A stretch of DNA of 64,000 nt from Perca fluviatilis (Eukaryota > Chordata > Actinopteri > Perciformes > Percidae), in the NCBI RefSeq assembly GCF_010015445.1, contig NC_053127.1:31641715-31705714 (forward strand), read 5' to 3'. Of the stretch, positions 32,501 through 44,780 are shown piece after piece. The stretch's first letter is position 1. Every line of letters begins with the position of its first letter. The notes under the pieces were generated by a model. The model saw only the letters and a list, made by a program, of their open reading frames with translations, searched no databases and had not been told where the DNA came from. The position numbers were made by a program, and so were the translations under genes.

Positions 32501-35500
32501 TCCTACTAACTTCCAAGACGTTTTCTGGAAATAACTTTATTATTTGGTATTCATGATGGAAATGATGTAGTGTTCAATTGGTACACTTCACATTGTTTAA
32601 TTCCAGAGATTATTTTAGTTACAGCACAGCAGTCAGCTGAACATGCAGAATTGTAAGATTGTGTGTACAATCAAGCACACAATTCAAATCAACATATATG
32701 TATAATTAAGTTTCCAATAATAAGTTAATAAGGCAAGGTTAACAAGGTAATTCAGTTATCATTACTGGGCTGAACTTAGAGCCTTTCTTTGAAGGAAATT
32801 CCTATTTTCTTTAGAATTAGTACAGTAACAAATAGCAAAGCCATTTCCTAGAAAATTAGTATGACATTTTTGGGGTAATATTTGGACCTGTAAAATAAAG
32901 CCTTATCAAACAGTGGATGGATATGGATAAGAATATGTATTCTTTAAATAATTCATGAAAAAGTCCCCCTTTGTACCACAGAAGAAAGATACAAAAGTTG
33001 TTAGTCCTGTTAGATTGTATACTTTAATGCTTTATTACTTATAAGCATTTGACTAATGTACTGTCAAAAAGGATTGAAACTTTGATGCTACACTAAAATA
33101 GATAAATTAGTCAAAGTCAAGTTAATTTTCCACAAGCAATTGCAAATCCTAACACTATTTTCTGCATAATATCTTCTAGGGCTGCACAATTAATCGCAAT
33201 TTTATCAAAATCGCAATATGGACTAGTGCAATATCCAAATCGCAGGGGAGCAATATTTGTTAATGGCAAAATATGTGTCAAACCGTTCTGAATGAAGTAT
33301 TGTGGTGCTGCAGAGACGTCCCGGCCTACAAATCCTATCCTACAGACTACAGAAAACATCTTTGTGTGGTACAGATCCTTGCAAAAATCACACTATAATC
33401 ATTTAAAAATTTGTTTTTTTAGTAATTTTCAATGAAAATGAGAATAATAATACAAAAATGATCATTCCCTCCAATATCGTGAATCATATCACAATTGCAA
33501 TATCAGTCAAAATAATCACAATTAGGTATTTTCCTCATATCGTGCAGCCCTAATATCGTCTCAAACACACAGGCTGAAAGCCAGACACCCGTCCATGCCC
33601 AAACTATTCAAACATTTTACGAGATGAACCTAAATGACGCATCAACAGTCGAGACGCACAGCCTCTCCGTCCTCCGGCCTCTCAGTCCTCCGGCCTCTCA
33701 GTCCTCCGGCCTCTCAGTCCTCCGGCCTCTCCGTCCTCCGGCCTCTCAGTCCTCCGGCCTCTCAGTCCTCCGGCCTCTCAGTCCTCCGGCCTCTCCGTCC
33801 TCCGGCCTCTCCGTCCTCCGGCCTCTCAGTCCTCCGGCCTCTCAGTCCTCCGGCCTCTCAGTCCTCCGGCCTCTCCGTCCTCCGGCCTCTCAGTCCTCCG
33901 GCCTCTCAGTCCTCCGGCCTCTCAGTCCTCCGGCCTCTCCGTCCTCCGGCCTCTCCGTCCTCCGGCCTCTCAGTCCTCCGGCCTCTCCGTCCTCCGGCCT
34001 CTCCGTCCTCCGGCCTCTCCGTCCTCCGGCCTCTCAGTCCTCCGGCCTCTCCGTCCTCCGGCCTCTCCGTCCTCCGGCCTCTCCGTCCTCCGGCCTCTCC
34101 GTCCTCCAGCCTCCAGCCTGTCCTCCAGCCTCCAGCCTGTCCTCTTTCCAGGTTCCATGGTGGAGAGGAGGGTGTGTGGCTCCGCCTCTAGCCGTTTGGC
34201 GACACCTGGAAGCTGCTTGACATCCTCCTGGATCCATCTTTTTCATATATAGTATGTTCAAATTCTATGGATCATTTTTTTCAAATGGATTGTCTATATT
34301 GTAATTCTTTTATGTTGGCCTATTATGTACACACGACATCTATTGCATGTCTGTCCACCCTGGGAGAGGGATCCCTCTTCTTTTGGTCGACCTAATTTTA
34401 GTTAGTTAGTTAGTCAATAGTCCCGCTTTGCCAGACCTTCCTTCACAGCGCTGCGGAGGAGGGTCTGACTAGTCCACACAGTATTCCGGGATGGGAGAAA
34501 AACGTGCTCCGTTTTATTGGCATTTCTTTAAACCAATCACAATCGTCATGGGCAGCACTAAGCTCCAGATGGAGCAACGGTGCCTCTGCTAAATAGCCTC
34601 TGGAAGGAACTTGTTTTGGTGGAACGTGTGTACGTTCAAAAGTTGTTTTAGTCGTGCAACAGAAAACTCCGATTGGACAGATGGTCTAGCTAGCTGTCTG
34701 GATTTACCCTGCAGAGATCTGAGGGGCAGTTAACCATAGTCCTAATAAATTCAACGGAGTTTAAAACGCCAACACAAAGAAAGCAGAAGGTGACGGACAT
34801 CCGGCCGAAAAAGAGGAACATCCGGTGGAATTTCCAGCGGCACCGGAGCAATCCCAGAAGTGGAACGTCGTGGATATATACTAATTAGTTACATGATTTC
34901 TTTATGGCCATTTTTTCCTCGAAAAGGACAGAGGTTGTGGTATGCTGTACAGATTTTAAAGCCCCCTGAGGCAAAGTTGTGATTTATAACACTGGGCTAT
35001 ATGAATAATTGACAGACTGTGAAACATGTATTGTTCACAGTGTCATCTCCATGTGTACCAACCAAGCTGATAAGACCACACAGTGATATGTAATCACACA
35101 TGGGTGAGGTAGGCGGGTGGGGGTGCTCATTAACCTCACCAGTCTTGGATGACTATTTCAGGCTGAAAATCATCCAGCAGCTCCTCCCACAGTCCCTCTG
35201 CCTTCAGGTCCACAACCTGCTCCATGGAGAACCAGCTGAGGACCAGAGAGCACACACCAGTCACAATCACCACATCAGCTCATTATTTGGGATACACAGG
35301 ATTTTATTTTTATTTTTTATATATATATGGGCGAGTTTTATCTATTGTAGGTAGAGCTGTAACAATTCCAAATGTTACTGTACAATTATTTGTCTCAGAA
35401 ATAATTGCAATTAACAATATAATTGTGTCCTTCAATCAAATTTAAAATGATTTATTTATGTATTATTTTTTCAAACAAATAAAAAGTGTTGAATGAATCG

Positions 35501-37125
35501 CAGGAAACATCTTTTGGTTATTATATCACTGTCATGTGACCCAGATTATGTAATAACACAAGTAAACAGCCTATGAAGTAAACCACGCCTCTTCGTGAAC
35601 ATAAAACATTGTATTCTTTGCTTAAATGAACCATCAATAGTTAGACACCTTAGGACTAATGTTAGCAATTCATTGCGGTTAAACAAAGTAATGGCGATTA
35701 TGTAAAAAAAAAAAAAATGATGTACTAATTGTTACAGGCCTAACTGTAGGTGAGATATGAGCATATGCTCACTAATATCCAGCTGCATGGTAAGCACAAA
35801 CCTGTATTGAGGCAGTGCACAGATCACAGCACCTGCTGGGATGCCACTGCTATCATAGGGGAGGACTTCTGTGCTCGTGGTCCAGCCACTGAAGTCGCCT
35901 AGGAATAAAAAAAAAAAGTTAAAAAAACGTTTACCCGATCCAAAACTTAATTTCCTTTGTTGTCATATGCAGCCAAACATGCTGATTAGGGCTGCACGAT
36001 ATGAGGAAAATGTACACAATGCGATAACGTTGTTGAATATGGTGATAACGATATTACTAGTACATAAACAGATATTATAAGTGTGCTCAGGTCTGCATTT
36101 CTGCTGCTTTCAGCATTCTGCTAAAATACAACAAATGAATGAAAGGAAATCATTTCCGACATTCTTTTATTGAACAAATTAAATATTGGATTGAATATAA
36201 AAATAATGACAGCTACATTATAAAAAAGGGTAGTTCTACTGATATTTTCAAACGCAAAAAAAATCTCAGAGTGTCTTTCGCGATGTGCTTATTGCGCCAT
36301 TTGGTATCGCGATGACGATAAGAAATGGATATATTGTGCAGCCTCTAATGCTGATCACCCCTGTCGCTCACCCTCAGGTTGAAAGCGTGGAGGACCACGT
36401 GTTGGCACTTCAGGCAGGTCAGGCTCAGGTGGAGGGGTGTCCTTACTCAATCCTGTGTGGGAAATAAGACAAAGGTGCAACTGTGAACGGCGCCACGCCT
36501 ACTGAAGCCACTGTAATTCCACTGTAATTCCACTGTAATTCCACTGTAGGCTTCACAGAGCCAAAGCATGTATCTTTCTGACAGGGTCACAGGGTGTGCC
36601 TCACTGTGAAAACAAACATTTTAAGGATTAGTCAGCAGCTCAGAAAGCACACGTCTGCATAAACTTCCAGTTTTTGACGTCATCTAATACTTGAGTTTAG
36701 AAAAAATCCAGTTTTTGATGAGTTGAACAGCTGGTTCCACTTATTCCTTTTAAATTATATTGTGGTTTAATGTAAATGTAGGTACTATAGGTACAGTACA
36801 GCCAAACAAATCTATTAATGCTTCCACGCAACAACCAACATGAAAACTAGCTCTCTTGTCACCCTAGCCCTGCTTTTCCTCATTACAAAGTGGATTTATT
36901 TATTCTTTAATAATAAATACATATAGGCTAAACCAAATAAAGCTTCACCAATCCCTTGGGGTTCTTATAATTGGTGCGCATGCCTCTTAAAGCCGTATAT
37001 CATCACATCCTGAGTCACTTTCTTCCCATTTCACTTCTCAGGTAGACCTTTATATATCCCTGAAAATATCTTCCACGGATCCTAAAAAGCATTGCTCCTT
37101 TTTAGATGCTTCTGACACGACACCA

Positions 37126-37207
<82 letters not shown>

Positions 37208-37221
37208 AAACACACACACAC

Positions 37222-37255
<34 letters not shown>

Positions 37256-38234
37256 TTCCATTTGCCTCCAGTGTACTGGGTCTCAGTGGAGATCTCAAAA
37301 CCAAAATGAACTATGACTTGTGATTTGGATGAATTGGTCCTCTAAACTGAATTAACTCACCTTTTAAATTGAGGAATAGAGATAACCAAATGTGATGGCA
37401 CCAGTTTGCAACTTCATTGTATACATAAGAGTTAATTCATATTTTCCTGTAATTTTATGACACAATTTGTTTTCTATGGTTGCCACTGTGGATATATTGT
37501 AGGCTACTTCTATTGGTAATACAGACAGTTGGCTGATGTTCCCCTTTAGTGCGGGTATCTAAGCAGTGAGCACTATGGTTTATTTAAGCAGATATAAGGC
37601 ATTAAGGAAATCATTGAGTCTACAATGATGAGTGCACACCACTGTTTAGACCCCACAGAAAAAAATACTGAAAATCACAACCAAACCAAGAAGAGAGTGT
37701 GTCATCACTCATCCATTGGTCAGAATGATAAAGATCTAGAAAAAAATGACATGAGGAAGTCTGCGCCCTATATTGGCTCAATAGTTTCTGAAGATGAACT
37801 GGCTATGAACAGCACCAATCATAAGTTATACATATTAAAGTCTTGGTACAAAACACTGAAACCAATTCAGGATGAGCTTATAGGAGTTATGACGGAATAT
37901 GACTTTGAAACAAACATTCACATTCAAGTTACTGCAATACCGTGTACAACATAGGCTACACAAACATCCGTGTGACAACAACATCCGTGTGACAACTCCG
38001 ATCCCTCCTGTGGATCGGCACTGTGAACACTAACTCCGTGGCTCAGTAGTGAACGGGAGAACAGCACGTGAGTCGTGTTTGTGTTGTGGTACCGTGAGGC
38101 GAAGGGTTCCTCAGCAAGTTCCTCCCGAACGGCTTGGCGTCACACACGGACTTCCAGTCCAGGCTGTCGGGCATCGGTGCGCCCGCCAGGCCCCACTCAG
38201 CCTCACATCTCTTCTTCCATTCGGCGGCAGACAT
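29577..38234 (-). CDS. nccrp1: Nonspecific cytotoxic cell receptor protein 1 (FBA-domain protein, FBXO50-like), complete
   Basis: Six exons (minus): 38234-38093, 36452-36372, 35898-35802, 35235-35140, 32356-32218, 29723-29577, all GT-AG, phases 1,1,2,2,0, joining to 702 nt including TAG, i.e. 233 residues, normal for the family. The protein has a short N-terminus with no F-box, the FBA entry motif GRNLLRNPSPHG (residues 37-48), a Pro-rich linker (about 52-73), then the FBA beta-sandwich: DFSGWTTSTEVLPYD, ALPQYRSWFSMEQVVDLKAE, GLWEELLDDFQPEIVIQDW, YQLTVKLL and YGPGVRYVHFLHR. Fish NCCRP-1 was described as a surface receptor of nonspecific cytotoxic cells; the mammalian homologue is a cytosolic FBA protein, and I see no signal peptide or membrane helix here. 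The start is the ATG at 38234, the only one leading into the conserved frame. Its introns carry many repeats, described separately. Confidence 0.93.
29954..30706. mobile_element. TTAA-flanked non-autonomous element P1 (nccrp1 intron 5)
   Basis: TTAA plus AGTGCTCATATTCTGCT on the left; AGCAGAATATGAGCACT plus TTAA on the right. It contains a 58-bp tandem array (30172-30465). The TTAA boundaries suggest a piggyBac-type mover; no transposase is present. Confidence 0.85.
30172..30465. repeat. 58-bp tandem repeat, five copies
   Basis: Units contain GGTAAGGACTACTAGCCAGT and GCAGAGTATGAGGGCGTGCC, near identical, inside element P1. Confidence 0.95.
31652..31850 (+). mobile_element. tRNA-derived SINE, second copy (nccrp1 intron 5)
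   Basis: B box GGGTTCGATACC, a middle with TTGCTGCATGTTGTCTCCC, and an AAAAAGGCAAAAAGCCTAAA tail like the copy at 24857-25030. Confidence 0.75.
33177..33552 (+). mobile_element. hAT-like MITE in nccrp1 intron 4
   Basis: TAGGGCTGCACAATTAATCG and CGTGCAGCCCTA ends; flanks ATATCTTC and ATATCGTC (7 of 8). Same family and orientation as 26496-26868. Confidence 0.88.
33665..34112. repeat. 16-bp minisatellite, 28 units, with higher-order pattern
   Basis: Unit CTCTCAGTCCTCCGGC or the variant CTCTCCGTCCTCCGGC, otherwise uniform. It lies in nccrp1 intron 4 and creates false open frames in several phases. Confidence 0.97.
34435..34880 (-). repeat. Dispersed repeat, family A copy 2, in nccrp1 intron 4
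   Basis: Reverse-orientation match to 14511-14965; here the TATATA end is intact. Confidence 0.85.
35352..35742. mobile_element. hAT-like MITE in nccrp1 intron 3
   Basis: TAGAGCTGTAACAATT and AATTGTTACAGGCCTA ends; flanks ATTGTAGG and ACTGTAGG (7 of 8). Confidence 0.8.
35987..36346. mobile_element. hAT-like MITE with exact 8-bp target duplication (nccrp1 intron 2)
   Basis: TAGGGCTGCACGATATGAGG and ATTGTGCAGCCTCTA ends; ATGCTGAT on both sides. It ends about 25 bp before exon 2 on the plus axis. Confidence 0.88.
37123..37251. repeat. (CA)n microsatellite in nccrp1 intron 1
   Basis: CA tract of about 60 units with two single-base interruptions near 37207 and 37222. Confidence 0.96.
37625..37954 (+). 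other. Unidentified 109-codon reading frame, antisense in nccrp1 intron 1
   Basis: ATG-initiated open frame with protein-like composition: a hydrophilic N-terminus, then LYILKSWYKTLKPIQDELIG. No family recognised, no splice sites or poly(A) signal evident, AT-rich codons. It could be a fossil gene piece or chance. Confidence 0.25.
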
Positions 38235-38291
38235 GGCGCGGACGAGTTCTGTGGAATAGTCTGCTACATGCAGGAAGTCCGCGTGGATCTG

Positions 38292-38301
38292 TATTATTTA
38301 T
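38292..38301 (-). promoter_or_regulatory. nccrp1: TATA-like element upstream of nccrp1
   Basis: GATAAATAAT on the minus strand about 60 bp before the nccrp1 ATG (38234), a suitable distance for a short 5' leader. Weak match only. Confidence 0.3.
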
Positions 38302-39785
38302 CTTTTCGCCACACCCCAGTGTTGTAATGGAAGCAACGCAATACACGCTGCTCCCTGGCCTCTTAAAGTCACAGTAGCCTACCTGAATAGTGTAATGCAC
38401 TGGCCCTAATCCTCTTCCGTAGGGGCCACATGCAATTTTAGGGTTTACCAAATAGATTAAGCACAAGTGTTGCATACCACCAACCCTCCATTGGTTTTGG
38501 TTTTACAAAAGACTAACGAAACACACATAACAATAAACACAAGAATGCTCATTCAGTGTTAACCTACATTTTATTTATCACTGCAACAGTTAGGGAGGCC
38601 AGAGGGGGGTCGAGGCTTAATATTACGGAACCGCCACTGCTTATCAATAATAATAAAAGGTCCTGGAGATAGGACGGGTATCTAATGAAAGTGATTATAG
38701 AGCCCGAAAACAGACAAAATCCTAGTAAAAGGTTATTAGACGAGTCAAACGCATAACTGAATACATCAATACATGATAACGTGAGATAAATAATTAGAAT
38801 GGTCAAATTGTGTTTGTGTAAAAACAAATCTAAAGCTTTATACTTAAGTATACCTATCACCAATCAATTGATAAAATACGTTAAACCTTTATTTTACTCT
38901 TTCACTGTCATTTTATTTTTTATATAAGGCAAAACAAAAAAAAACTGAGTGGAAGTTACAGGAAAAGTACAAAACTTTATATTCGGGTCTGATAATCTTT
39001 CACAGTTTGGATAGTTTGGATTGAAGTGACCATAAAACAGAGACTGTATTAAAGCAGGAGGAGAACGATCTGTGAGATGGAACGTGATTGGACAAACGGC
39101 AAATCATCATTTAAAAAAATTAATACATTGATTTATTTCTGGTCATTATCTGAAGCCAGAAAAATTAAATACATATATTAATTGGCACATTACTCTTTTT
39201 TTAAAATATCTTTTATGTAATTTTTTACAGTATCATTTCAATTTAAGTGTAAGTAACCAATGTGTAAATTGTATTTAATTATTTCAGTTGTAGACTCCAC
39301 AGAACACACCTTTGAACAATCAGTCACTTATATACTTAGATACTAGATCAGTCAGTAGTGGCAGCCTGTCTGCTAGCCCCGAGCACTTTGGCCCTATATG
39401 ATCTCTCCATGGTTACTAGATTGTTGTAGAGAATACAGCCCTGACCTTTCTACTGTGATGCATGTACTGTACATTTACTAGGTAGGGATGGATTGAAGTG
39501 CACTGATATGGATCGAAATGCAAGCTTTATATTTTGAAATGTAAATATTTGACATGTACAAACCCAACCTGCTTGGCTATATACATTTACCAGGCTATAT
39601 GTTTGTACTTCAGCTAGTTACCTGGTAACAATATACATATATTACAGGCAGAGTTGGTAAGTATTTTAAATATACACTTTTTTTTATATATTGTTAAAAT
39701 TGGTCTTTACACCCGACAGCAATAAATAACTTATGGGCTCTGACAAAGGAGCGAAAAAGATCGGTCATCAGTAGCTGCTGTAATC

Positions 39786-40185
39786 AGAGATGGTCCCATA
39801 CCAATTTTTGCTTCCCGATAACTGAACTTACATATCGGCCGATACCGAGTACTGATCTGATACCAGTGTGTCATATATTTTATTATTTTTTAACAGCTGT
39901 ATACTTCTCTCCCTGTATGGATGTGATGTGATTTCTATCTTTGTTATACGGCCTGGCTCAGGTTAAACTCTTTGTGAAACATGAACAAACAATGAATGCC
40001 ATAGAACTTTCTTTTATCACTTAGTTTGACAGTGAGTAATTCCGGAAAAATAACATAAATAAATGTCTTTAAAGTAGATTTTCTTCGGGGCTAAATTACG
40101 TGGTATTGGATCGGTGCGTAAACTCCAGTACTTTCTGATACCGGTATCCGAGGCTTTTCTGATACTGGTATCGTAACATCTCTAT
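39786..40185. mobile_element. hAT-like MITE with exact 8-bp target duplication
   Basis: AGAGATGGTCCCATACC and ATCGTAACATCTCT ends; CTGTAATC on both sides (39778-39785, 40186-40193). Confidence 0.85.
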
Positions 40186-41120
40186 CTGTAATCCTGTAAA
40201 AACGCCCACCAATCAGTGCCTCGGGGTGCGCTTGGAACGAACCAATGAAATGCCACCTTGCCCCACTGAGCATACAAATTGCCTTCTTTTGCTAAATATG
40301 TACGTTTTAGACATCTATCTGTTTATTATTATAGCTGTAGAAAATCCGGCCCTTGTTTTCAGTGAGTCCTGTCTTATTCAGTGAGTAATAGTTCTCTTTC
40401 AGGATTGTAAAGTTGTTGGACATCTTCCTTCAGCTGTATCATCACCTGGTAATGCTTTGTCTGTCTGAGGACAGTACATACTGTATCGTGGCAGTATTGT
40501 ATGTTTGTGATCCGCATCGATTTGATTGTTGAGTTGGAAATGGGGTGTCTCATAAATAACCACATCTACAGCAACCTTTTAGTGCAGCACAGATGACAGT
40601 GAAGGGCAGCAACAACATACACGGCAAATACTTTACAAATGTCTCCACCTTGTGGATTTTAGCAGCAGTTTTTTGGGGGCACCAGGTGGGTGTGATTTCC
40701 CCCCCCCCCAACTGCTGATGACATAAGAAGGGCCCAGAGCCAGTGGGGGTTATGGTTGGCAGAGAGCCAGAGAATCAACAGGGGGCAGCAGACACTGGGC
40801 CTGAAGAGTGAACAGCTGCAGGGCAACACACTGTATGGTAGTGTGGTTCCAAATTCACACATACTCTAAGTACAACCCTGTGGGGGTGTAATACATTAAA
40901 TGTAATGCCAAAGCTTTGCAGATATTGTTTGTTCTTTGACTGAGGCCATAGGCTCTGCTACAAAACATACTGTAAGATTATGTAACAGACATTCAGTAAT
41001 ACGATCGCAGCTGCCAATTGTTAGACATGTGTAACCGTATGGACAGGTATTAATACAGTAAGACATCATAAGGTGTTGATGACTTCTTAAAGGTCCCATG
41101 ACATGCTGCTCTTTGGATGC

Positions 41121-41848
41121 TTTTATATAGGCCTTAGTGGTCCCCTAATACTGTATCTGAAGTCTCTTTTATATAGGCCTTAGTGGTCCCCTAATACTGT
41201 ATCTGAAGTCTCTTTTATATAGACCTTAGTGGTCCCCTAATACTGTATCTGAAGTCTCTTTTATATAGACCTTAGTGGTCCCCTAATACTGTATCTGAAG
41301 TCTCTTTTATATAGACCTTAGTGGTCCCCTAATACTGTATCTGAAGTCTCTTTTATATAGACCTTAGTGGTCCCCTAATACTGTATCTGAAGTCTCTTTT
41401 ATATAGACCTTAGTGGTCCTCTAATACTGTATCTGAAGTCTCTTTTATATAGACCTTAGTGGTCCCCTAATACTGTATCTGAAGTCTCTTTTATATAGAC
41501 CTTAGTGGTCCTCTAATACTGTATCTGAAGTCTCTTTTATATAGACCTTACTGGTCCCCTAATACTGTATCTGAAGTCTCTTTTATATAGGCCTTACTGG
41601 TCCCCTAATACTGTATCTGAAGTCTCTTTTATATAGGCCTTAGTGGTCCCATACTGAGTTTAAAATCTTAGGCTAATACTGTATCTGAAGTCTCTTTTAT
41701 ATAGACCTTAGTGGTCCTCTAATACTGTATCTGAAGTCTCTTTTATATAGACCTTAGTGGTCCTCTAATACTGTATCTGAAGTCTCTTTTATATAGACCT
41801 TAGTGGTCCTCTAATACTGTATCTGAAGTCTCTTTTATATAGACCTTA
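41121..41848. repeat. 46-bp tandem repeat, about 15 copies
   Basis: Unit contains CCTTAGTGGTCCCCTAATAC and TGTATCTGAAGTCTCTTTTA. Copies are nearly identical, with one irregular unit at 41648-41680. Confidence 0.97.
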
Positions 41849-42512
41849 TGGTGCGTTCTTTTTGTCTTGTAATCGCGACTAGTAGCTCGAGCGTGACGTC
41901 ACATCCGTGTCGAAAAACGAATAACCGCGGGTTGTTGTGTTCTTTTTGTCACACAATACTACGAGTCGGAGAAAAGATGGATTTTTGTAACATTTTTAGT
42001 AACATTTAGGATTCTATTCACCCAGTTATTGACATATTACACACATATATTTCACAGTTTGATACATGAAAATTACGTTTTGATTAACGTTAACGTTAGG
42101 CTGCTGCTCTGCTTTCTGCTCAAGACTCGGCTTAAAGCCATTGTTGTATAGCAACCCAGCGTCTCCAGCCAATTTCAGCTGCACAAGCTACAAAATAACT
42201 AATCAGGCGGTATTTAACTCCTAATAAGACTGTAGAGACATGCCTATAGGTAGCAGTATACAGCGCTATGTGTACGACTTCTTCATTTGGTTACAACAAA
42301 GACAAAAGTGCTTAAAATTGTAGATAACCACAATGTTTACTACGTGTGATGCACGACGTAGCCATCTTTGAAAGTGAGCTCGGGGTCCTCTGAGTTCAGA
42401 CGACTTGACGAGTCGTAAATACGACCTCGGGGGTGTTCTTTTTGCAACTTCCGGGTCGTAACTCCGGAAAACAACTCGTAAAACGACTTCGGTGGACAAA
42501 AAGAACGCACCA
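41849..42512. mobile_element. PIF/Harbinger-like MITE nested in P2
   Basis: Perfect 18-bp inverted ends TGGTGCGTTCTTTTTGTC and GACAAAAAGAACGCACCA with TTA on both sides (41846-41848, 42513-42515), the 3-bp duplication expected for Harbinger. No transposase. Confidence 0.88.
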
Positions 42513-43156
42513 TTAGTGGTCCCTTAACTGTACCTGAAGTCTCTCTCCCGAAATTCAGCCTTGGTGCAGAATTACAGCCACTAGAGCCAGTCCCACAATG
42601 AGCTTTCCTTAGTATGTGCCATTTCTGTGTCTGTAGCTATTGAGGAGGAGAGAGGGGTGTTGCTTGACCAACTGCCACTTTGCTTGTTTGAAAGCCGAGC
42701 CGTGATGTCTCTCTCCCATGGGTGGGCCAAATTCTCTGGGCGGGCAGAGCAGAGAAAGGGGAGGTAACCTTTCTCCTTATGACCTCATAAGGAGAAGATT
42801 CCAGATTGGCCCATCTGAGCTTTCATTTTCTCAAAGGCAGAGCAGGATACCCAGGGCTCGGTTTACACCTATCGCCATTTCTAGCCACAGGGGGACCATA
42901 GGCAGGCTGGGGCAACGCATATTAATGTTAAAAATCCTCAGAAAGTGAAATTGTCTTGCCATGGGACCTTTAATAAACCCTTCACAGTCTAACTCAGGCT
43001 CAGTGGTGGTAGCAGAGTCCATTTGTAATGTCTTTATAACTCAAAGTCATTCAAATACAATTCAGAGGAGTTGTATTTCAAGTAGCCTGTATGAAGACTA
43101 ACCAATTTTGTATTTGATAAAAACATTGTAACACCATTGCTTGGGAACTGCTTCCA

Positions 43157-44185
43157 TTGGCTCAGATTATGGAAAACAACAAAAAAAATTCCCATAATTA
43201 TGCAGATGACACACACATTTACATAACCATATCACCATGGGATTATGGTCCAATACAAGCAATGAGTAAGTGCTTTGAACAAATCAACGATTGGATGTGC
43301 CCGAATTTTCTACAATTAAATGAAAGCAAAACTAAGGTGGTTGTTTTTGGATTCGGTCAGTCGGCAATGTTAAAAACAACGGACAAAGCCAGAAATCTTG
43401 GTGTAGTCATGGACTTCAGACCTGAATTTCAACAACTGCAATTACAAAGTCAGCCTATTATCACCTTTAGAATATATCAGGGGTTAAAGGATTTATGTCT
43501 CAGCAGGGATTTGGGAAAACTCAAAGTCCATGCTTTTATCTCCAGTAGACTTGACTACTGTAACAGTGTCTTTACAGGTCTCCCTAAAAAAATCAATCAG
43601 ACAACTGCAGCTGATTCAGAACGCTGCTGCTCGAGTACTCACTGAGACCAAGAAAGTGGATCACATCACTCCAGTTCTGAAGTATTTACACTGGCTTCCT
43701 TTCTGTCAGAGAATTGATTTGAAAATACTACTGTTGGTTTATAAAGCACTGAACGGTTTAGGGCCCATATACATTTCTGATCTGATGCTACACTATGAAC
43801 CACCCAGATCTCTCAGGTGGTCTGAGACATGTCTGCTTTCTGTCTCCAGAGTCAGAACTAAACAGGGGGAAGCAGCGTTCAGTTTTTATGCCCCACATAC
43901 CTAGAACAAACTCCCAGAAAACTACAGGTCCGCTGCAACTCTCAGTTCTTTTAAATTAAGGCCGTATACACACTGCCTTAACTAAATCAGATCATTAAAA
44001 ATTGCTTTAACTGTCTTACTCTCTTTAGCTTGTTTGTATGCTCTATGACTGTTTTTAAATTGCATTTCAATGTCCTTTTCTAGTGTGTTTATTTTGCACT
44101 TTGTCTCTGTGCTTTTAATGATTTATGTAAAGCACTTTGAGTGGCCTTCTTGCTGAAAAGTGCTATACAATCAAACTTGCCTTGT
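43157..44185 (+). mobile_element. L2/CR1-type LINE, 3' fragment, decayed reverse transcriptase
   Basis: Translations in two frames show the RT motif YADDTHIYI, then LNESKTKVVVFG, NLGVVMD, LVHAFISSRLDYCNS-like text, LQLIQNAAARVL, HITPVLKYLHWLPF and ILLLVYKALNG, in the order of L2-like ORF2. A frameshift near 43600 breaks it. The tail AAGCACTTTGAGTGGC resembles L2-group 3' ends. Confidence 0.88.
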
Positions 44186-44318
44186 CTCTAGTGCAGACAC
44201 AGAGCCATGTAGGCTGTGATAACATCCCCACCTGGATATGTCCTTTAAAGTCACAAACCTGTCATCACACCCTTGTGCCCCTGTGCATTGTGGGTTTACT
44301 AACCACTGTATGTTACAG

Positions 44319-44780
44319 CAGGGGTCTTCAACGTTTAGCTACCAAGAACCAAAGGACCCCCACCCCCAACTGCAAAGAGATGCATGGAGCAGGGCCCCTT
44401 AATATATTGTATAAAATGAAGTTGCATAATTAAATGTTACCATATTTTTTTTTTTTTTTTTTTTTTTTCCACACTTTTTAAATGTAAGCATTGTCGAAAC
44501 TATTAATTAAGCCTAAATAATTGTTGGCATGGTTTTTTAAATCATGTTTTAATACATACATGAGTCACAGTGAACCCTTAGGATGAACACTGTCTGTGGA
44601 TGGCTACCTTAGTGACTACCTTACCTATAGGACAGTTAGCAGTTGGGATTTATATTTGCTAATAATATTTTGGATTCATGTTAAGACTTTTTAATTTTTG
44701 AACAATAATTTGGAGCCCCCCCCCTGCATTGACTATGAGGATCCCCCTAGGGGTCCCGGACCACATGTTGAAGAGCCCTG
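44319..44780. mobile_element. hAT-like element with CAGGGGTCTTCAAC ends
   Basis: Ends CAGGGGTCTTCAACG and GTTGAAGAGCCCTG; flanks TGTTACAG and TGTTAGAG (7 of 8). The same family, reverse orientation, hosts P3 at 51402-52103. Confidence 0.8.

Larger units (their letters stand above)
41087..42973. mobile_element. TTAA-flanked non-autonomous element P2 with internal array and nested insertion
   Basis: TTAA plus AGGTCCCATGACATG on the left and TGCCATGGGACCT plus TTAA on the right. It contains the 46-bp array (41121-41848) and the Harbinger-like element (41849-42512). Confidence 0.85.

Noticed and set aside
33624..34261. Frames of up to 198 codons on both strands with a 16-residue periodic protein
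   Set aside because: A 16-bp unit lacking stops gives long frames in several phases; it lies within an nccrp1 intron and has no protein family.
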